Positions 23,464-32,187 of a stretch of DNA of 64,000 nt are shown here, piece after piece. Source of the DNA: CAXMST01 sp963712765 (GTDB lineage Bacteria; Actinomycetota; Thermoleophilia; Solirubrobacterales; 70-9); NCBI GenBank assembly GCA_963712765.1, contig CAVQIX010000003.1:248001-312000 (forward strand). Direction: 5' to 3'. The translations under genes were made by a program, and so were the position numbers. Within the stretch, counting starts at the first letter, position 1. Each line of letters starts with the position of its first letter. Below the pieces are notes generated by a model that had not been told where the DNA came from, ran no database searches, and saw only the letters and a list, made by a program, of their open reading frames with translations.

Positions 23464-24594
23464 CTAGCCGGCGCCGGTGAACAGGTGGCGGTTGATCTCG
23501 AAGAGGCCGTCGAGGTCGTGGACGTCTTCGGTCAGGTAGGGGACCTCGATCACGTTGCTCGCCCGCATTTCGCGGGAGAGCTTGGCGATGTTGGCCGCAT
23601 CGCGGTCGGCGAGGGCCCGATAGTCGTCTAGGTTCGCGACGATCCGGCCAGCCAGATCCTCGTCGCCGGCGAAGACGCGCGTGAGCTCAGCCTCGAGAGC
23701 CGAATCATCCGACCCTTGCCCCTCCCGCCCCTCGGTATGGACCTTGTTGACGATCACGCCGCCGAACGGGAGCTCGGCCTCGACCAGCCGGCGATGGAAG
23801 TAGACGGCCTCCCCGATCGGCTCGCCGGCGGGCCCGCAGACGACGAGAAACGTGGTGCGGCGGTCGGAGAGCAGCTCGTTGACCCGCTTGGCCCGTTCTC
23901 GAAACCCGCCGACCATTCCGCTCATCGCGGTGAAGAACTCGGTCAGGTCCTCGATCAGATCAAGTCCGGTGACCCGCTTGAGCACGCTGAACACGACCGA
24001 GCTGCCACGGCCGACGATCCGCATCCCCAGACCGGTCGGCCGGATGAACAGCTGCAGCGAGCGGCCCTCGATGAACTGAGTCAGGCGCTTGGGCGCGTCG
24101 AGGAAGTCGAGCGCGTTGCGGCTCGGCGGGGTGTCGAGCACGAGCAGGTCGTAGCGCCCCTCCTGGTGGATCTCGAACAGCTTCTCCATCGCCATGTACT
24201 CCTGTGAGCCAGCCAGCGCGTTGGAGATCTGGCGATAGATCCGGTTCTCGAGGATCCGGTCCCGCGACTCCTCGTCGGGGGAATGCTTGCGGACGACCTC
24301 GTCGAAGGTCGCCTTCGCGTCGAGCATCATCGCCCATAGCTCGCCGTCGCCCGGGTCGATCCCGGCGTCGGTGAAGAGCGCCGGATCGACCTGACGCTCG
24401 GTGTTGCCCAGCTCGTCCAGACCGAGCGAGTCCGCCAGCCGCTTGGCGGGGTCGATCGTCAACACGGCCACCTTCTTGCCCCGCGCCGCCATCCCGGCGG
24501 CGATCGCGGCCGAGGTCGTGGTCTTGCCGACGCCGCCGGAGCCGGCGCAGATGCAGATCGACTGCCCCTCGAGGATCTCCTCAACGTCCGCCAT
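23464..24594 (-). CDS. ArsA/Get3-like P-loop ATPase (first of pair)
   Basis: This 376-residue protein carries a deviant Walker A, CAGSGGVGKTTTSAAIAAGMA (about residues 16-27), switch I VLTIDPAKRLADSLGLDELG and switch II YDLLVLDTPPSRNALDFLDAPKR. The rest is a helical domain of the ArsA/TRC40 type. It lies 5 bases after a second ArsA-like gene. Actinobacteria commonly carry such a pair (Rv3679-Rv3680 in M. tuberculosis), in which the two proteins form a complex. No ArsB pump or arsenic genes are near, so the arsenic label should not be taken literally. The role is probably in protein targeting or stress tolerance. Confidence 0.8.
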   Translation of the reverse strand: MADVEEILEGQSICICAGSGGVGKTTTSAAIAAGMAARGKKVAVLTIDPAKRLADSLGLDELGNTERQVDPALFTDAGIDPGDGELWAMMLDAKATFDEVVRKHSPDEESRDRILENRIYRQISNALAGSQEYMAMEKLFEIHQEGRYDLLVLDTPPSRNALDFLDAPKRLTQFIEGRSLQLFIRPTGLGMRIVGRGSSVVFSVLKRVTGLDLIEDLTEFFTAMSGMVGGFRERAKRVNELLSDRRTTFLVVCGPAGEPIGEAVYFHRRLVEAELPFGGVIVNKVHTEGREGQGSDDSALEAELTRVFAGDEDLAGRIVANLDDYRALADRDAANIAKLSREMRASNVIEVPYLTEDVHDLDGLFEINRHLFTGAG

Positions 24595-24599
24595 CGCGC

Positions 24600-25517
24600 T
24601 CAGATCAATCCCGCCAGCTGATCGAGCTCGGCAGTGCCCAGCGAGGGCGCGAACAGGTGGGGGAGCGTGCTCACCTCGGCCCGCGTCATCTCGATCAGGC
24701 GCTCGAGCTGCGCCTGGTGAGCCGCCCGGCGCGTGGCTTGGTCCGAGGCGGCCGAGAGCGCCGCCAGCGCGCCGGGGGAGAGGTGTTCGCGATCTGCCGA
24801 GTCGATCAGGGCGATGTCGGACGGGTCGAAGCGCTTCGGGTAGATCGAGTTCATGTAGATCCGATCGACCGCCATCCCGACCCGATCGGTCAGCTCCCGC
24901 TCGAGGCCGGCCGACTCGTTCACGGGCATCTCCTCGGGGAGCGCGACGATCACCACTCCCGACCGGCGATGGTCCTTGATCGCCCGGTCGATCGCATCAG
25001 CCTGGTTGGCCATCGGCCCGACCTTGGCGATCTCGGCGAAATTCCTCGGCGTCTGCATCAGCCCGATCCCGTGGCCGGTGGCGGGGGCGTCGACGATCAC
25101 CAGGTCGTAGGGCTTGGCGCGCTTGATTCGGCGCTCGTTGTTTGCCAGCTCCTCGATCTTGCCCATCGTGACCATCTCCTTCAGCCCTGGGGTCGCGGCG
25201 GCCAGGTAGCTGAAGATCTTGCTGCGGTAAAGCAGGTCGCTCATCGCCTTGACCGGCAGCTGCAGCTCGAGGTACTCCCGGGTCGAGTGCTCGGGGTCGA
25301 TTGAGATCGCGAACAACCCGTCGCGGACCTCGACCTCGTGGAAGCCGATCTCGGCCTTCCCAAAGATCCGCGATGCCGCCTCCTGGGAGCCGACCTCGCA
25401 GACGATCGTCCGCTTCCCCGCCCCCGCCGCCGCGAGCCCGAGGGCCAGCGACACGGTCGTCTTCCCGACGCCGCCCTTGCCGGTCACGAACAGCAGCTTC
25501 TTGTCGAAGATGTCCAC
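24600..25517 (-). CDS. ArsA/Get3-like P-loop ATPase (second of pair)
   Basis: This 305-residue partner of the preceding ATPase opens with KKLLFVTGKGGVGKTTVSLALGLAAA, a canonical KGGVGKTT deviant Walker A. TIVCEVGSQEAASRIFG and YDLVIVDAPATGHGIGLMQTP provide the switch regions. The helical insert is shorter than in classical ArsA. The start is placed at GTG (25517), giving VDIFDKKLLF; an upstream in-frame ATG at 25559 would add 14 residues unlike the family. It is transcribed first in the two-gene operon and diverges from the ParA-FtsZ genes, with under 140 bases between the start codons. Confidence 0.8.
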   Translation of the reverse strand: MDIFDKKLLFVTGKGGVGKTTVSLALGLAAAGAGKRTIVCEVGSQEAASRIFGKAEIGFHEVEVRDGLFAISIDPEHSTREYLELQLPVKAMSDLLYRSKIFSYLAAATPGLKEMVTMGKIEELANNERRIKRAKPYDLVIVDAPATGHGIGLMQTPRNFAEIAKVGPMANQADAIDRAIKDHRRSGVVIVALPEEMPVNESAGLERELTDRVGMAVDRIYMNSIYPKRFDPSDIALIDSADREHLSPGALAALSAASDQATRRAAHQAQLERLIEMTRAEVSTLPHLFAPSLGTAELDQLAGLI

Positions 25518-25652
25518 GGCGGAGCATTCTCGCAGCGCGGGTCGGCGGGTCCCCGCCAAGTAGCGAATCGGGTGGACGGATCAGGGGAAGTGGGCGCGAA
25601 CTTGCACCGCTTGGGAGGAATGGCGTCGGGGCGGGCGAAAGATGGCGAGGAG

Positions 25653-26912
25653 ATGGGGTTGTTCAGCAGAAAGAAGCCTGATGCCGGGCGTGACGCCGAC
25701 CATGAGTCGAGCACGCGAAACCGCGACCGCGAGCAGCTCGGGGACACCCCCGAGGAGCCGCCGACCGAGCCGATGGGCACGACGAGCTCAGCGCCGGAGC
25801 CGACGCCCCAGCCGGAACGCTCCAAGCCTTCCGATGCGACCGAGGAGGGCGGCTCGCCGGTCGAGCCGCCGGAGCCCCGGTCCGCTGAACCAGTTGTGAT
25901 CAGGAACTCCACCGCCGAGGCCGTGGCATCGACCGACTCGGCCGGAGACGACCCCGACACCGGGACGATCGAGAAGGAAGAGCTGAGGAGAGCCATGGGT
26001 ACAGGACCGAGCAAGAACGAGCGCAAGGCCGACGTCACCGTGGACGGGGAGGAGGAGGGCAGGGTCTCAGCCGAGGACCTGATCGCGCCCACCCCCGACC
26101 GCCGCCACCCCTTCGCACCGGAGGGCTCCGAGGAAGAGCCGGCCGAGCGGCGGATGAAGGTCTACGTCTTCGCCAATCAGAAGGGCGGGGTCGCGAAGAC
26201 GACCACGACCTTGAACCTGGCGGTGGCGCTCTCGGAGTCGGGGCACCGCGTGCTCTGCATCGACCTCGATCCGCAGGGGAACCTGACGATGAGCCAGGGC
26301 ATCGATCCCGACGAGGTGACCAAGTCGATGTACAACGTGCTGGTCGAGCGGATGCCGATCAGCGAGGTGATCCAGAGCCGCGAGATCGACATCGCCGTCT
26401 CCTCGATCGATCTAGCCGGCGCTGAGATCGCGATGAGCACGCAGATCGGGCGCGAACGCTCGCTGCAGAAGGCGTTGGTCGAGGTCGCCGATAGCTACGA
26501 CTTCGTCTGCATCGACACGCCGCCAAGCCTCGGTCTGCTGACGATCAACGCCCTGACGGCGGCCGACAAGGTGATCGTCCCGGTCCAGTGCGAGTACCTG
26601 TCGATGCGCGGGCTGCTGCAGCTGCAGAACACGCTCGACATGATCCGCGAGAACCTCAACCCGAAGGTCGAGATCGAGGGGATCCTCCCGACGATGCTCG
26701 ATTCGCGCACCGTGCACGCCAAGGAAGCGGTCGAGATTCTGGAGGAGAACTTCGGTGAGCTGGTCTTCAAGTCGCGGATCAAGAAGGCGATCAAGTTCGC
26801 CGAGGCCCCAGTCAAGGGGAGCTCCGTCCTCAAGTACGATCCGACCAGCAACGCGGCCGGGTACTATCGAGACCTTGCGGAGGAGGTCCTGACACATGGC
26901 CAGGCGACCTAA
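25653..26912 (+). CDS. ParA/MinD-like ATPase with long disordered N-terminal extension
   Basis: The last 252 residues, from MKVYVFANQKGGVAKTTTT, form a complete ParA-type ATPase. It has deviant Walker A KGGVAKTT, LCIDLDPQGNLT, SYDFVCIDTPPSLGLLTINAL, VIVPVQCEYLSMRGLLQL and the C-terminal FAEAPVKGSSVLKYDPTSNAAGYYRDLA. Ahead of it lie about 165 residues rich in Glu, Pro, Ser and Asp, beginning MGLFSRKKPD. Conventional ParA is about 260 residues. No ParB gene is adjacent; instead ftsZ starts inside its last codons. Start alternatives are ATG 25620, GTG 25572 and the short ATG 26155. I infer a role in placing the division ring or other cargo rather than chromosome partition. Confidence 0.78.
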   Translation: MGLFSRKKPDAGRDADHESSTRNRDREQLGDTPEEPPTEPMGTTSSAPEPTPQPERSKPSDATEEGGSPVEPPEPRSAEPVVIRNSTAEAVASTDSAGDDPDTGTIEKEELRRAMGTGPSKNERKADVTVDGEEEGRVSAEDLIAPTPDRRHPFAPEGSEEEPAERRMKVYVFANQKGGVAKTTTTLNLAVALSESGHRVLCIDLDPQGNLTMSQGIDPDEVTKSMYNVLVERMPISEVIQSREIDIAVSSIDLAGAEIAMSTQIGRERSLQKALVEVADSYDFVCIDTPPSLGLLTINALTAADKVIVPVQCEYLSMRGLLQLQNTLDMIRENLNPKVEIEGILPTMLDSRTVHAKEAVEILEENFGELVFKSRIKKAIKFAEAPVKGSSVLKYDPTSNAAGYYRDLAEEVLTHGQAT

Positions 26913-28395
26913 ACGGGCGAGTATGCGCGAAGGTCCGCTCGCGGACCTGTTCCGTTCGACCGAGGCACCCGAAGATCCGCCAGAGCCGCCAAGCCGGCCC
27001 GAGCCCAGGCGGCGCGAGCCCGAGCCCGAGGTTGAGGCCGAGGCCGGAGCTCACTCCGAGCCCGAGGCGCCCGCTCCCGAGGCGCCCGCCTCCGAGGCTG
27101 TTGAGCACCGGCCCCGCGATGAGCCGGTTCCTCACGACGCCGAGGTCCAGGCCTACCAATCGACCCCCGACCCGCCGCGGCGCGAACCGAAGGACCGGCT
27201 CCGCGACGTCTTCGGCGGCGATCCAGGCGACCACGGGCCTGCCGGGCCTGCCTATGGCCGCGGCGAGCCCTCCTCGACCTCGGCCTCGATGCCGCCGGAG
27301 GTGCACGACCCCGTAATCCGGGTGGTCGGAGTCGGTGGCGGTGGCGTCAACGCGATCAATCGCATGGTCGAGGCCGGAATCACCGGAGTCGAGTTCATGG
27401 CGGTCAACACCGATCTTCAGTCCCTGCAGGGCAGCGCCGCCGACGTCACCGTCCACATCGGAGGGGGGGTCACCCGCGGTCTGGGCTCGGGCTCCGATCC
27501 CGAGCTCGGGTACCGCGCGGCCTTCGAGGAGCAGGACCGGATCAAGCGCATGCTCAAGGGCTCGGACATGGTCTTCGTCGCCGCCGGCGTCGGCGGGGGC
27601 ACCGGTACCGGTGCCGCTCCGGTGATCGCCCGCCTCGCCCGCGATGTCGGCGCCCTGACGGTCGGGATCGTGACCAAGCCCTTCGGGTTCGAGGGAACGC
27701 GGCGCGCCAAGCAGGCCGACAAGGGCGTCGAGGCCCTCGCCGAGGAGGTCGACACCCTGATCGTCGTTCCCAACAACCGCCTGCTCTCGGTTCTGGAGCG
27801 CAACACCTCGATGGTCGAGGCCTTCCGGGTTGCCGACGACGTGCTCCGCCAGGGCGTGCAGGGCATCAGCGACCTGATCACGCTACCGGCCCTGATCAAC
27901 CTCGATTTCGCCGACGTCCGCACGACGATGCGCGACGCTGGGCCGGCGCTGCTCGGCATCGGTATGGGCAGCGGCGACTCCCGCGCCAGCTTCGCCTCCG
28001 AGCGGGCGATCTCCTCGCCCCTGCTCGAGACCTCGATCGAGGGCGCGCGCTCCATTCTTCTCTCGATCACCGGCGGCCGGGATCTCTCACTGGTCGAGAT
28101 CTCCGAGGCGGCTCGAGTGATCCAGGAGGCCGCTCACCCCGAGGCCCACATCATTTTCGGGGCCAACGTCGACGAGGATCTCGACGAGCAGATCTGGGTC
28201 ACGGTGATCGCAACGCGCTTCGACGCCCGCGGCCGGCGGGCCGACGGGACCTCAACCGGCGTCAGCCGCTCGACCGCCCGTCCCTCCTCGCGGCGCTCGA
28301 AGTCGGACCGGACCGGCGCCCGCCGGGTGCCTCGCCACGACGAGCAGCAGCCCGGCGATCTCGGGATCGACGTCCCCGAGTTCATCCCCAACTAG
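26896..28395 (+). CDS. ftsZ: FtsZ with about 135-residue disordered N-terminal extension
   Basis: This is the tubulin-like GTPase that forms the division ring. From about residue 138: IRVVGVGGGGVNAINRM, AVNTDLQSL, the tubulin signature GVGGGTGTGAAP (about 231-240), the T7 synergy loop NLDFADVRTTM that completes the neighbouring GTP site, and a C-terminal DVPEFIPN. That last element matches the conserved tail peptide which binds FtsA/SepF/ZipA-type partners. All catalytic elements are present. Unusual are the Pro/Glu-rich extension ahead of the GTPase domain and the location, overlapping a ParA-like gene by 17 bases instead of lying in a division and cell-wall cluster. A strong GGAGGAGG site precedes the ATG. 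Confidence 0.92.
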   Translation: MARRPKRASMREGPLADLFRSTEAPEDPPEPPSRPEPRRREPEPEVEAEAGAHSEPEAPAPEAPASEAVEHRPRDEPVPHDAEVQAYQSTPDPPRREPKDRLRDVFGGDPGDHGPAGPAYGRGEPSSTSASMPPEVHDPVIRVVGVGGGGVNAINRMVEAGITGVEFMAVNTDLQSLQGSAADVTVHIGGGVTRGLGSGSDPELGYRAAFEEQDRIKRMLKGSDMVFVAAGVGGGTGTGAAPVIARLARDVGALTVGIVTKPFGFEGTRRAKQADKGVEALAEEVDTLIVVPNNRLLSVLERNTSMVEAFRVADDVLRQGVQGISDLITLPALINLDFADVRTTMRDAGPALLGIGMGSGDSRASFASERAISSPLLETSIEGARSILLSITGGRDLSLVEISEAARVIQEAAHPEAHIIFGANVDEDLDEQIWVTVIATRFDARGRRADGTSTGVSRSTARPSSRRSKSDRTGARRVPRHDEQQPGDLGIDVPEFIPN

Positions 28396-28405
28396 ATCGC
28401 TTCCA

Positions 28406-29962
28406 GTGAGCCGGGGCACGGTCGCGGCCGGACATCCCGAGACCGCTGCCGCCGGTGTCTGGGCGCTGCGTGAGGGGGGCAATGCGGTCGACGCCGCGAT
28501 CGCCGCGGTCGCCGCCTCCTGCTGCGCGGAGAGCCCGCTCACCGGCCTGGGGGCCGGAGGGCACATGCTCGTCCACGACCCCGGCGGTGAGGGAACCGTC
28601 CTGCTCGACTTCTTCGTCGCCGCTCCGGGCCTGGGGGAGCTCCGGCCGCGGTCGGAGCTGGTTCCTATCGAGGTCGACTTCGGCGGCACGATCCAGGTCT
28701 TCAACATCGGAGCCGCCTCCTGCGGCGTGCCGGGGGTGCCCGCCGGCCTTGCGGAGGCCTGCAGGCGGTTCGGCACGATGCCGCTCGACGAGCTGGTCAA
28801 GCCCGCGGTGCGACTCTCGAGTGAGGGCGTCCGGCTCAACGCGCAGCAGGCCTACCTGCTCGAGATCCTCGCGCCGATCCTCACCAACATGCCCGAGGGG
28901 GCCACGATCTACGCGCCGGACGGCAATCTCCTTCGCCAGGGCGGCCTGTTCCGCTTCCCCGAGCTGGCCGATGCCCTCGAGCTGCTCGCGTCCGAGGGCG
29001 AAGGGCCGTTCTATTCGGGCGAGACAGCCGGGCGCATCGTCGAATGGGTCGGCGAGCGCGGCGGCTCCCTCTCGCTCGCGGACCTGGCCGCGTACGAGCC
29101 CGTCGTCCGCGATCCGGTCCGCGCAAGCTTCATGGGTCGGCAGATACTCACCAACCCGCCACCCTCCTCGGGCGGCCTGCTGATTGCCTTCGCCCTCGCC
29201 CTGCTGGAGCGGCTCGAGCGCACCGACACCATTGCCCTGGTTGCGGCGATGGCCGAGGCCCAGGCCGCCCGGACCGAGGACTTCCTCGACGGCCTCTACC
29301 GGGACGGGTTCGCAGCGGCCTTCCTCCGCGAGGATGCACTCGGGGTGGCCGAGGAGCGGTGCCGTCGCGCGATTGCCGCTCCCCCCGGCCGGCCGATGCC
29401 GGGAGATGCGCTGGGATCCACGACGCACATCACCGCCGTCGACTCCGCCGGGCGCTGCGCCAGCGTCACCTGCTCGAACGGCACCGGCTCGGGGCTGGTC
29501 GTACCGGGGACGGGGGTTCACGTCAACAACATGCTCGGCGAGCAGGACCTAAACCCGTTCGGCTTCCACTCAACCGCGGCGGGTCGCAGGATGCCGTCGA
29601 TGATGTCCCCGACGGTCGTCCTCGCCGCCGGCGAGCTGGAGGCCGGACTCGGCAGCGGCGGGTCCAACAGGATCCGATCGGCGGTCGTGCAGACGATCCT
29701 CCGGATCGTCGTCGACGGGATGACGGCCGACGCCGCTGTGGCGGCTCCCCGGCTCCACTTCGAGGACGGGATCGTCCATGCCGAGCCGGGGATCGATCCC
29801 GAGGTCCTGCTCGAGCTCGCGAGCGGTCGCTACGAGGTCGTTCGCTGGTCGGCTCCGAACCTCTTCTTCGGCGGCGTCAATGCGGTCGTCCGCGACCCCT
29901 CGGCCGGGGGCCTGCGCGGCGGCGGCGATCCCCGCCGTGGCGGCACCGTAGCGACGGCCTGA
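28406..29962 (+). CDS. Gamma-glutamyltransferase family protein (GGT, Ntn-hydrolase)
   Basis: This 518-residue protein has the GGT core: AAGHPETAAAGVWALREGGNAVDAAIAA near the N-terminus, ESPLTGLGAGGHMLVHD, and VRDPVRASFMGRQILTNPPPSSGG. It then shows ALGSTTHITAVDSAG, where the Thr after GS would be the autocleavage nucleophile, followed by SVTCSNGTGSGLVVPGTGVHVNNML and MPSMMSPTVVL. There is no obvious signal peptide from the GTG start, unlike exported GGTs. A cytoplasmic GGT could act on gamma-glutamyl peptides or an acyl amide. A role in processing a gamma-glutamyl ergothioneine intermediate is only a thought, as the egt operon lies 20 kb away. Confidence 0.82.
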   Translation: MSRGTVAAGHPETAAAGVWALREGGNAVDAAIAAVAASCCAESPLTGLGAGGHMLVHDPGGEGTVLLDFFVAAPGLGELRPRSELVPIEVDFGGTIQVFNIGAASCGVPGVPAGLAEACRRFGTMPLDELVKPAVRLSSEGVRLNAQQAYLLEILAPILTNMPEGATIYAPDGNLLRQGGLFRFPELADALELLASEGEGPFYSGETAGRIVEWVGERGGSLSLADLAAYEPVVRDPVRASFMGRQILTNPPPSSGGLLIAFALALLERLERTDTIALVAAMAEAQAARTEDFLDGLYRDGFAAAFLREDALGVAEERCRRAIAAPPGRPMPGDALGSTTHITAVDSAGRCASVTCSNGTGSGLVVPGTGVHVNNMLGEQDLNPFGFHSTAAGRRMPSMMSPTVVLAAGELEAGLGSGGSNRIRSAVVQTILRIVVDGMTADAAVAAPRLHFEDGIVHAEPGIDPEVLLELASGRYEVVRWSAPNLFFGGVNAVVRDPSAGGLRGGGDPRRGGTVATA

Positions 29963-29996
29963 GGCATCGCCAGCCCTCGCGTCCGGGCGTCGCCGG

Positions 29997-30632
29997 TCAG
30001 GTCAGGTCGTCGATCGGCGCGTGGCCGTTTCCGCTCGCCCGCTCCGCGAGCTCCCGGGCGCGACCGACCTGGACCTTCAGGCGCTCGAGGATCCCGGTCA
30101 GGAGCTCGAGTCGCCGCGGCTCGGAATCGCTCTCGAGCAGCTCCTGCTTGTCCTCGACGGGGATCTCGACCCGGGCGGCGAGCTCGTAGGCGGTCTCGAG
30201 CTCCTCTCCGAGCTCGGCGTCGGAGCCGACCTCCTCGATCAGCTCGTTCAGAGCATCTCTCGCAGGTCCGGGGTCGGCGGGCGGCCCGTCGTCTACCGAG
30301 ATGATCGAGACTCGCGCCATCGGGAAGCCCTCGCCCTCATAGCGGTCGAGCACGTCGAAGCGCCAGGTCCCGGTGACGAGGATGTTGAGACGGCCGTCGT
30401 CGAACTCCTCCAGGGTCTCGGTCACCTCCGCGGCGCAGCCGCGCGCGCGGGCGCCCGAATCGGTCCGCAGGACGATGCCGAAGGGCTGATCCGTCTCGCC
30501 GCAGTGGGCGATCATCCGCTTGTAGCGATCCTCGAAGATGTGCAGCGGAGCGGTCTCGGTCGGAAGGACCGCGAGCGGCAGCTCGAAGATCGGGACCTCT
30601 TTCTCTTCCTCGGGAGTCACCCTCGTGATCAT
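29997..30632 (-). CDS. Lon N-terminal (substrate-binding) domain protein
   Basis: This 211-residue protein consists of a stand-alone LON_substr_bdg domain. VPIFELPLAVLPTETAPLHIFEDRYKRMIAHC is the characteristic opening, followed by PFGIVLRTDS, GCAAEVTETLEEFDDGRLNILVTGTWRF and a C-terminal helical bundle. There is no AAA+ or protease domain, so it is not the Lon protease; such proteins are widespread and functionally undefined. I chose the ATG at 30632 (MITRVTPEEEKE). An ATG at 30668 would add 12 unconserved residues. Confidence 0.78.
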   Translation of the reverse strand: MITRVTPEEEKEVPIFELPLAVLPTETAPLHIFEDRYKRMIAHCGETDQPFGIVLRTDSGARARGCAAEVTETLEEFDDGRLNILVTGTWRFDVLDRYEGEGFPMARVSIISVDDGPPADPGPARDALNELIEEVGSDAELGEELETAYELAARVEIPVEDKQELLESDSEPRRLELLTGILERLKVQVGRARELAERASGNGHAPIDDLT

Positions 30633-30732
30633 AGGAGGCCCGCATCGGCGGCCGGGCGAGTCGGCCACGGGCCGCCACGCCGCCTCAGCCCGGCGGCGTC
30701 CCCGAGGGCGCCGCCGGCGGCGCTCCGGCGGC

Positions 30733-32088
30733 TCAACGGATCCGCTCGAGGACCTCCGCGGCCGCCCGCTGCCCCGAGCTCAGCGCCCCGTCCATGAAGC
30801 CCGCCCAGCGGGTGGCGGTCTCGGCGCCGGCCCAGTGGATCGCTCCGACCGGCTCGCGCAATGCCTCGCCGCTTCGCGTCCACACACCCGGCGCCATCAG
30901 GTAGGTGGGCCCGCCGTCGCTCCACTCCTCAGAGCTCCAGTCCTGCTCGATGTAGCGTTCGGGTTGGGCCGCACGCTCGCCGAAGATCCGGACGAAACCG
31001 GCCAGAACCTCGTCTCGGCGAGTGGTTTCGTCGAGGCCGCGGTGCCGCCGGGCGTCGCTGCCGCCGACGAAGCCGAGCAGCACACCGGGCCTGCCGCCGG
31101 GCGGGGAGTTGTCGAAGGTGAGCGTCGCGGGCCCGGCGTCGCTGAGCGCCTCGCCCGAGAGATCCTCCTCCCGCCAGAACGGCTCGGGGTAGACGGCGGC
31201 GCACTTGATCAACCGGCCGAAACGGATCGAGTCGGCCAGCAGCCGGTGGCGGTCGGGTAGGGCAGGCGAATAGTCGATCCGATTGCGCAGGTGGGCGGGT
31301 ACGGCGACGATCACATGTCCGGCACTCACGGTTCCCGCGGCGCCTGAGTCGATCTCCACGCCGCTCTCGGTCTGTGCGATGCGGCTGACGGCTGCTCCGA
31401 GGACGACCTTGCCGGAGAGGCGCTCGGCGGCCTCGATCGCAATCCGCTGCGAGCCGCCGACGACGCGCAACTCCTGAGCGCCCCCCTCGACATCGAGCAG
31501 GGGGTCGAGCCCTCCGGCACCGCGCATGTAGGAGAGCGCGTGCAGGAGGGACATCTCCTCCGGCTCCGCTCCCCAGACCGTGCGTCCGGCGATCCTCATC
31601 ATCGCTCGGGCCTGGTGGGTGACCATCGCTCCCTCGAGCCAGCTCGCCAGGGTCCGTGAGTCCCGAGCCTCGGCATCCGCGGACTTCCAGGGACTCTCCG
31701 GATCGATCTTCGCTGCCATCCGCTCCAGCCGCCAGCGCGCGATCGCGATGTCGGCGAGAACGATTGGCCCGACCCTCGGGATCGTCCCCGAGTAGTGCTT
31801 CCGCCTCCCCTCGAGGTCGAGAACGCTCCTTCCCTCGTCATGGGTAGGGAAGGTCTCCAGGCCGAGCTCGTCGATCAGGTCGAGGACGCGATCCTGGCCC
31901 GGCCCAACCCATTGGCCGCCGAGCTCTGTCACCTCACCCCGGCCGATCTCCGCGTTCAACAGGCGGCCTCCGACCCGTGCGCGTGCCTCGAGCACCACCG
32001 TGCTGACGCCCGCCGCCTCGAGCCGGCGCGCAGCGGCGAGCCCGGCGAGACCGGCGCCGACGATCGCCACCTGGGGATCCTCAGTCAT
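30733..32088 (-). CDS. Flavin-containing amine oxidase (MAO/polyamine oxidase-like)
   Basis: This 451-residue FAD enzyme has an N-terminal dinucleotide site VAIVGAGLAGLAAARRLEAAG, the second FAD motif ARARVGGRLLN, and ELGGQWVGPGQDRVLDLIDELGL. The C-terminal FAD contact IHWAGAETATRWAGFMDGALSSGQRAAAEV is the amine oxidase signature. The conserved Lys that bridges water to flavin N5 may be the one in GRLIKCAAVY. It would oxidise an amine to an imine/aldehyde with H2O2; the substrate is unknown. No signal peptide is visible. The -10 box ends 7 bases before the chosen ATG, which rules out the upstream ATG at 32097. Confidence 0.83.
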   Translation of the reverse strand: MTEDPQVAIVGAGLAGLAAARRLEAAGVSTVVLEARARVGGRLLNAEIGRGEVTELGGQWVGPGQDRVLDLIDELGLETFPTHDEGRSVLDLEGRRKHYSGTIPRVGPIVLADIAIARWRLERMAAKIDPESPWKSADAEARDSRTLASWLEGAMVTHQARAMMRIAGRTVWGAEPEEMSLLHALSYMRGAGGLDPLLDVEGGAQELRVVGGSQRIAIEAAERLSGKVVLGAAVSRIAQTESGVEIDSGAAGTVSAGHVIVAVPAHLRNRIDYSPALPDRHRLLADSIRFGRLIKCAAVYPEPFWREEDLSGEALSDAGPATLTFDNSPPGGRPGVLLGFVGGSDARRHRGLDETTRRDEVLAGFVRIFGERAAQPERYIEQDWSSEEWSDGGPTYLMAPGVWTRSGEALREPVGAIHWAGAETATRWAGFMDGALSSGQRAAAEVLERIR

Positions 32089-32095
32089 GGCCGCC

Positions 32096-32101
32096 ATTCA
32101 A
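32096..32101 (-). promoter_or_regulatory. -10 box (TTGAAT) of the amine oxidase gene
   Basis: Read on the minus strand, TTGAAT ends 7 bases before the ATG at 32088. It deviates at the second position from the TAnnnT pattern but keeps the spacing. Confidence 0.4.
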
Positions 32102-32187
32102 TCGCGAACACCACCTGCTCGCGCCGCCGACCGCTTCGCGGCGAAACCGTTTAGCGGTCGTTAAGCGCTGCCGAGAAAGATCGTCCG

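Noticed and set aside
23464..25517. Arsenic resistance operon
   Set aside because: The two ATPases resemble ArsA, but no arsenite pump, arsenate reductase or ArsR is nearby; the paired actinobacterial Get3-like family fits better.
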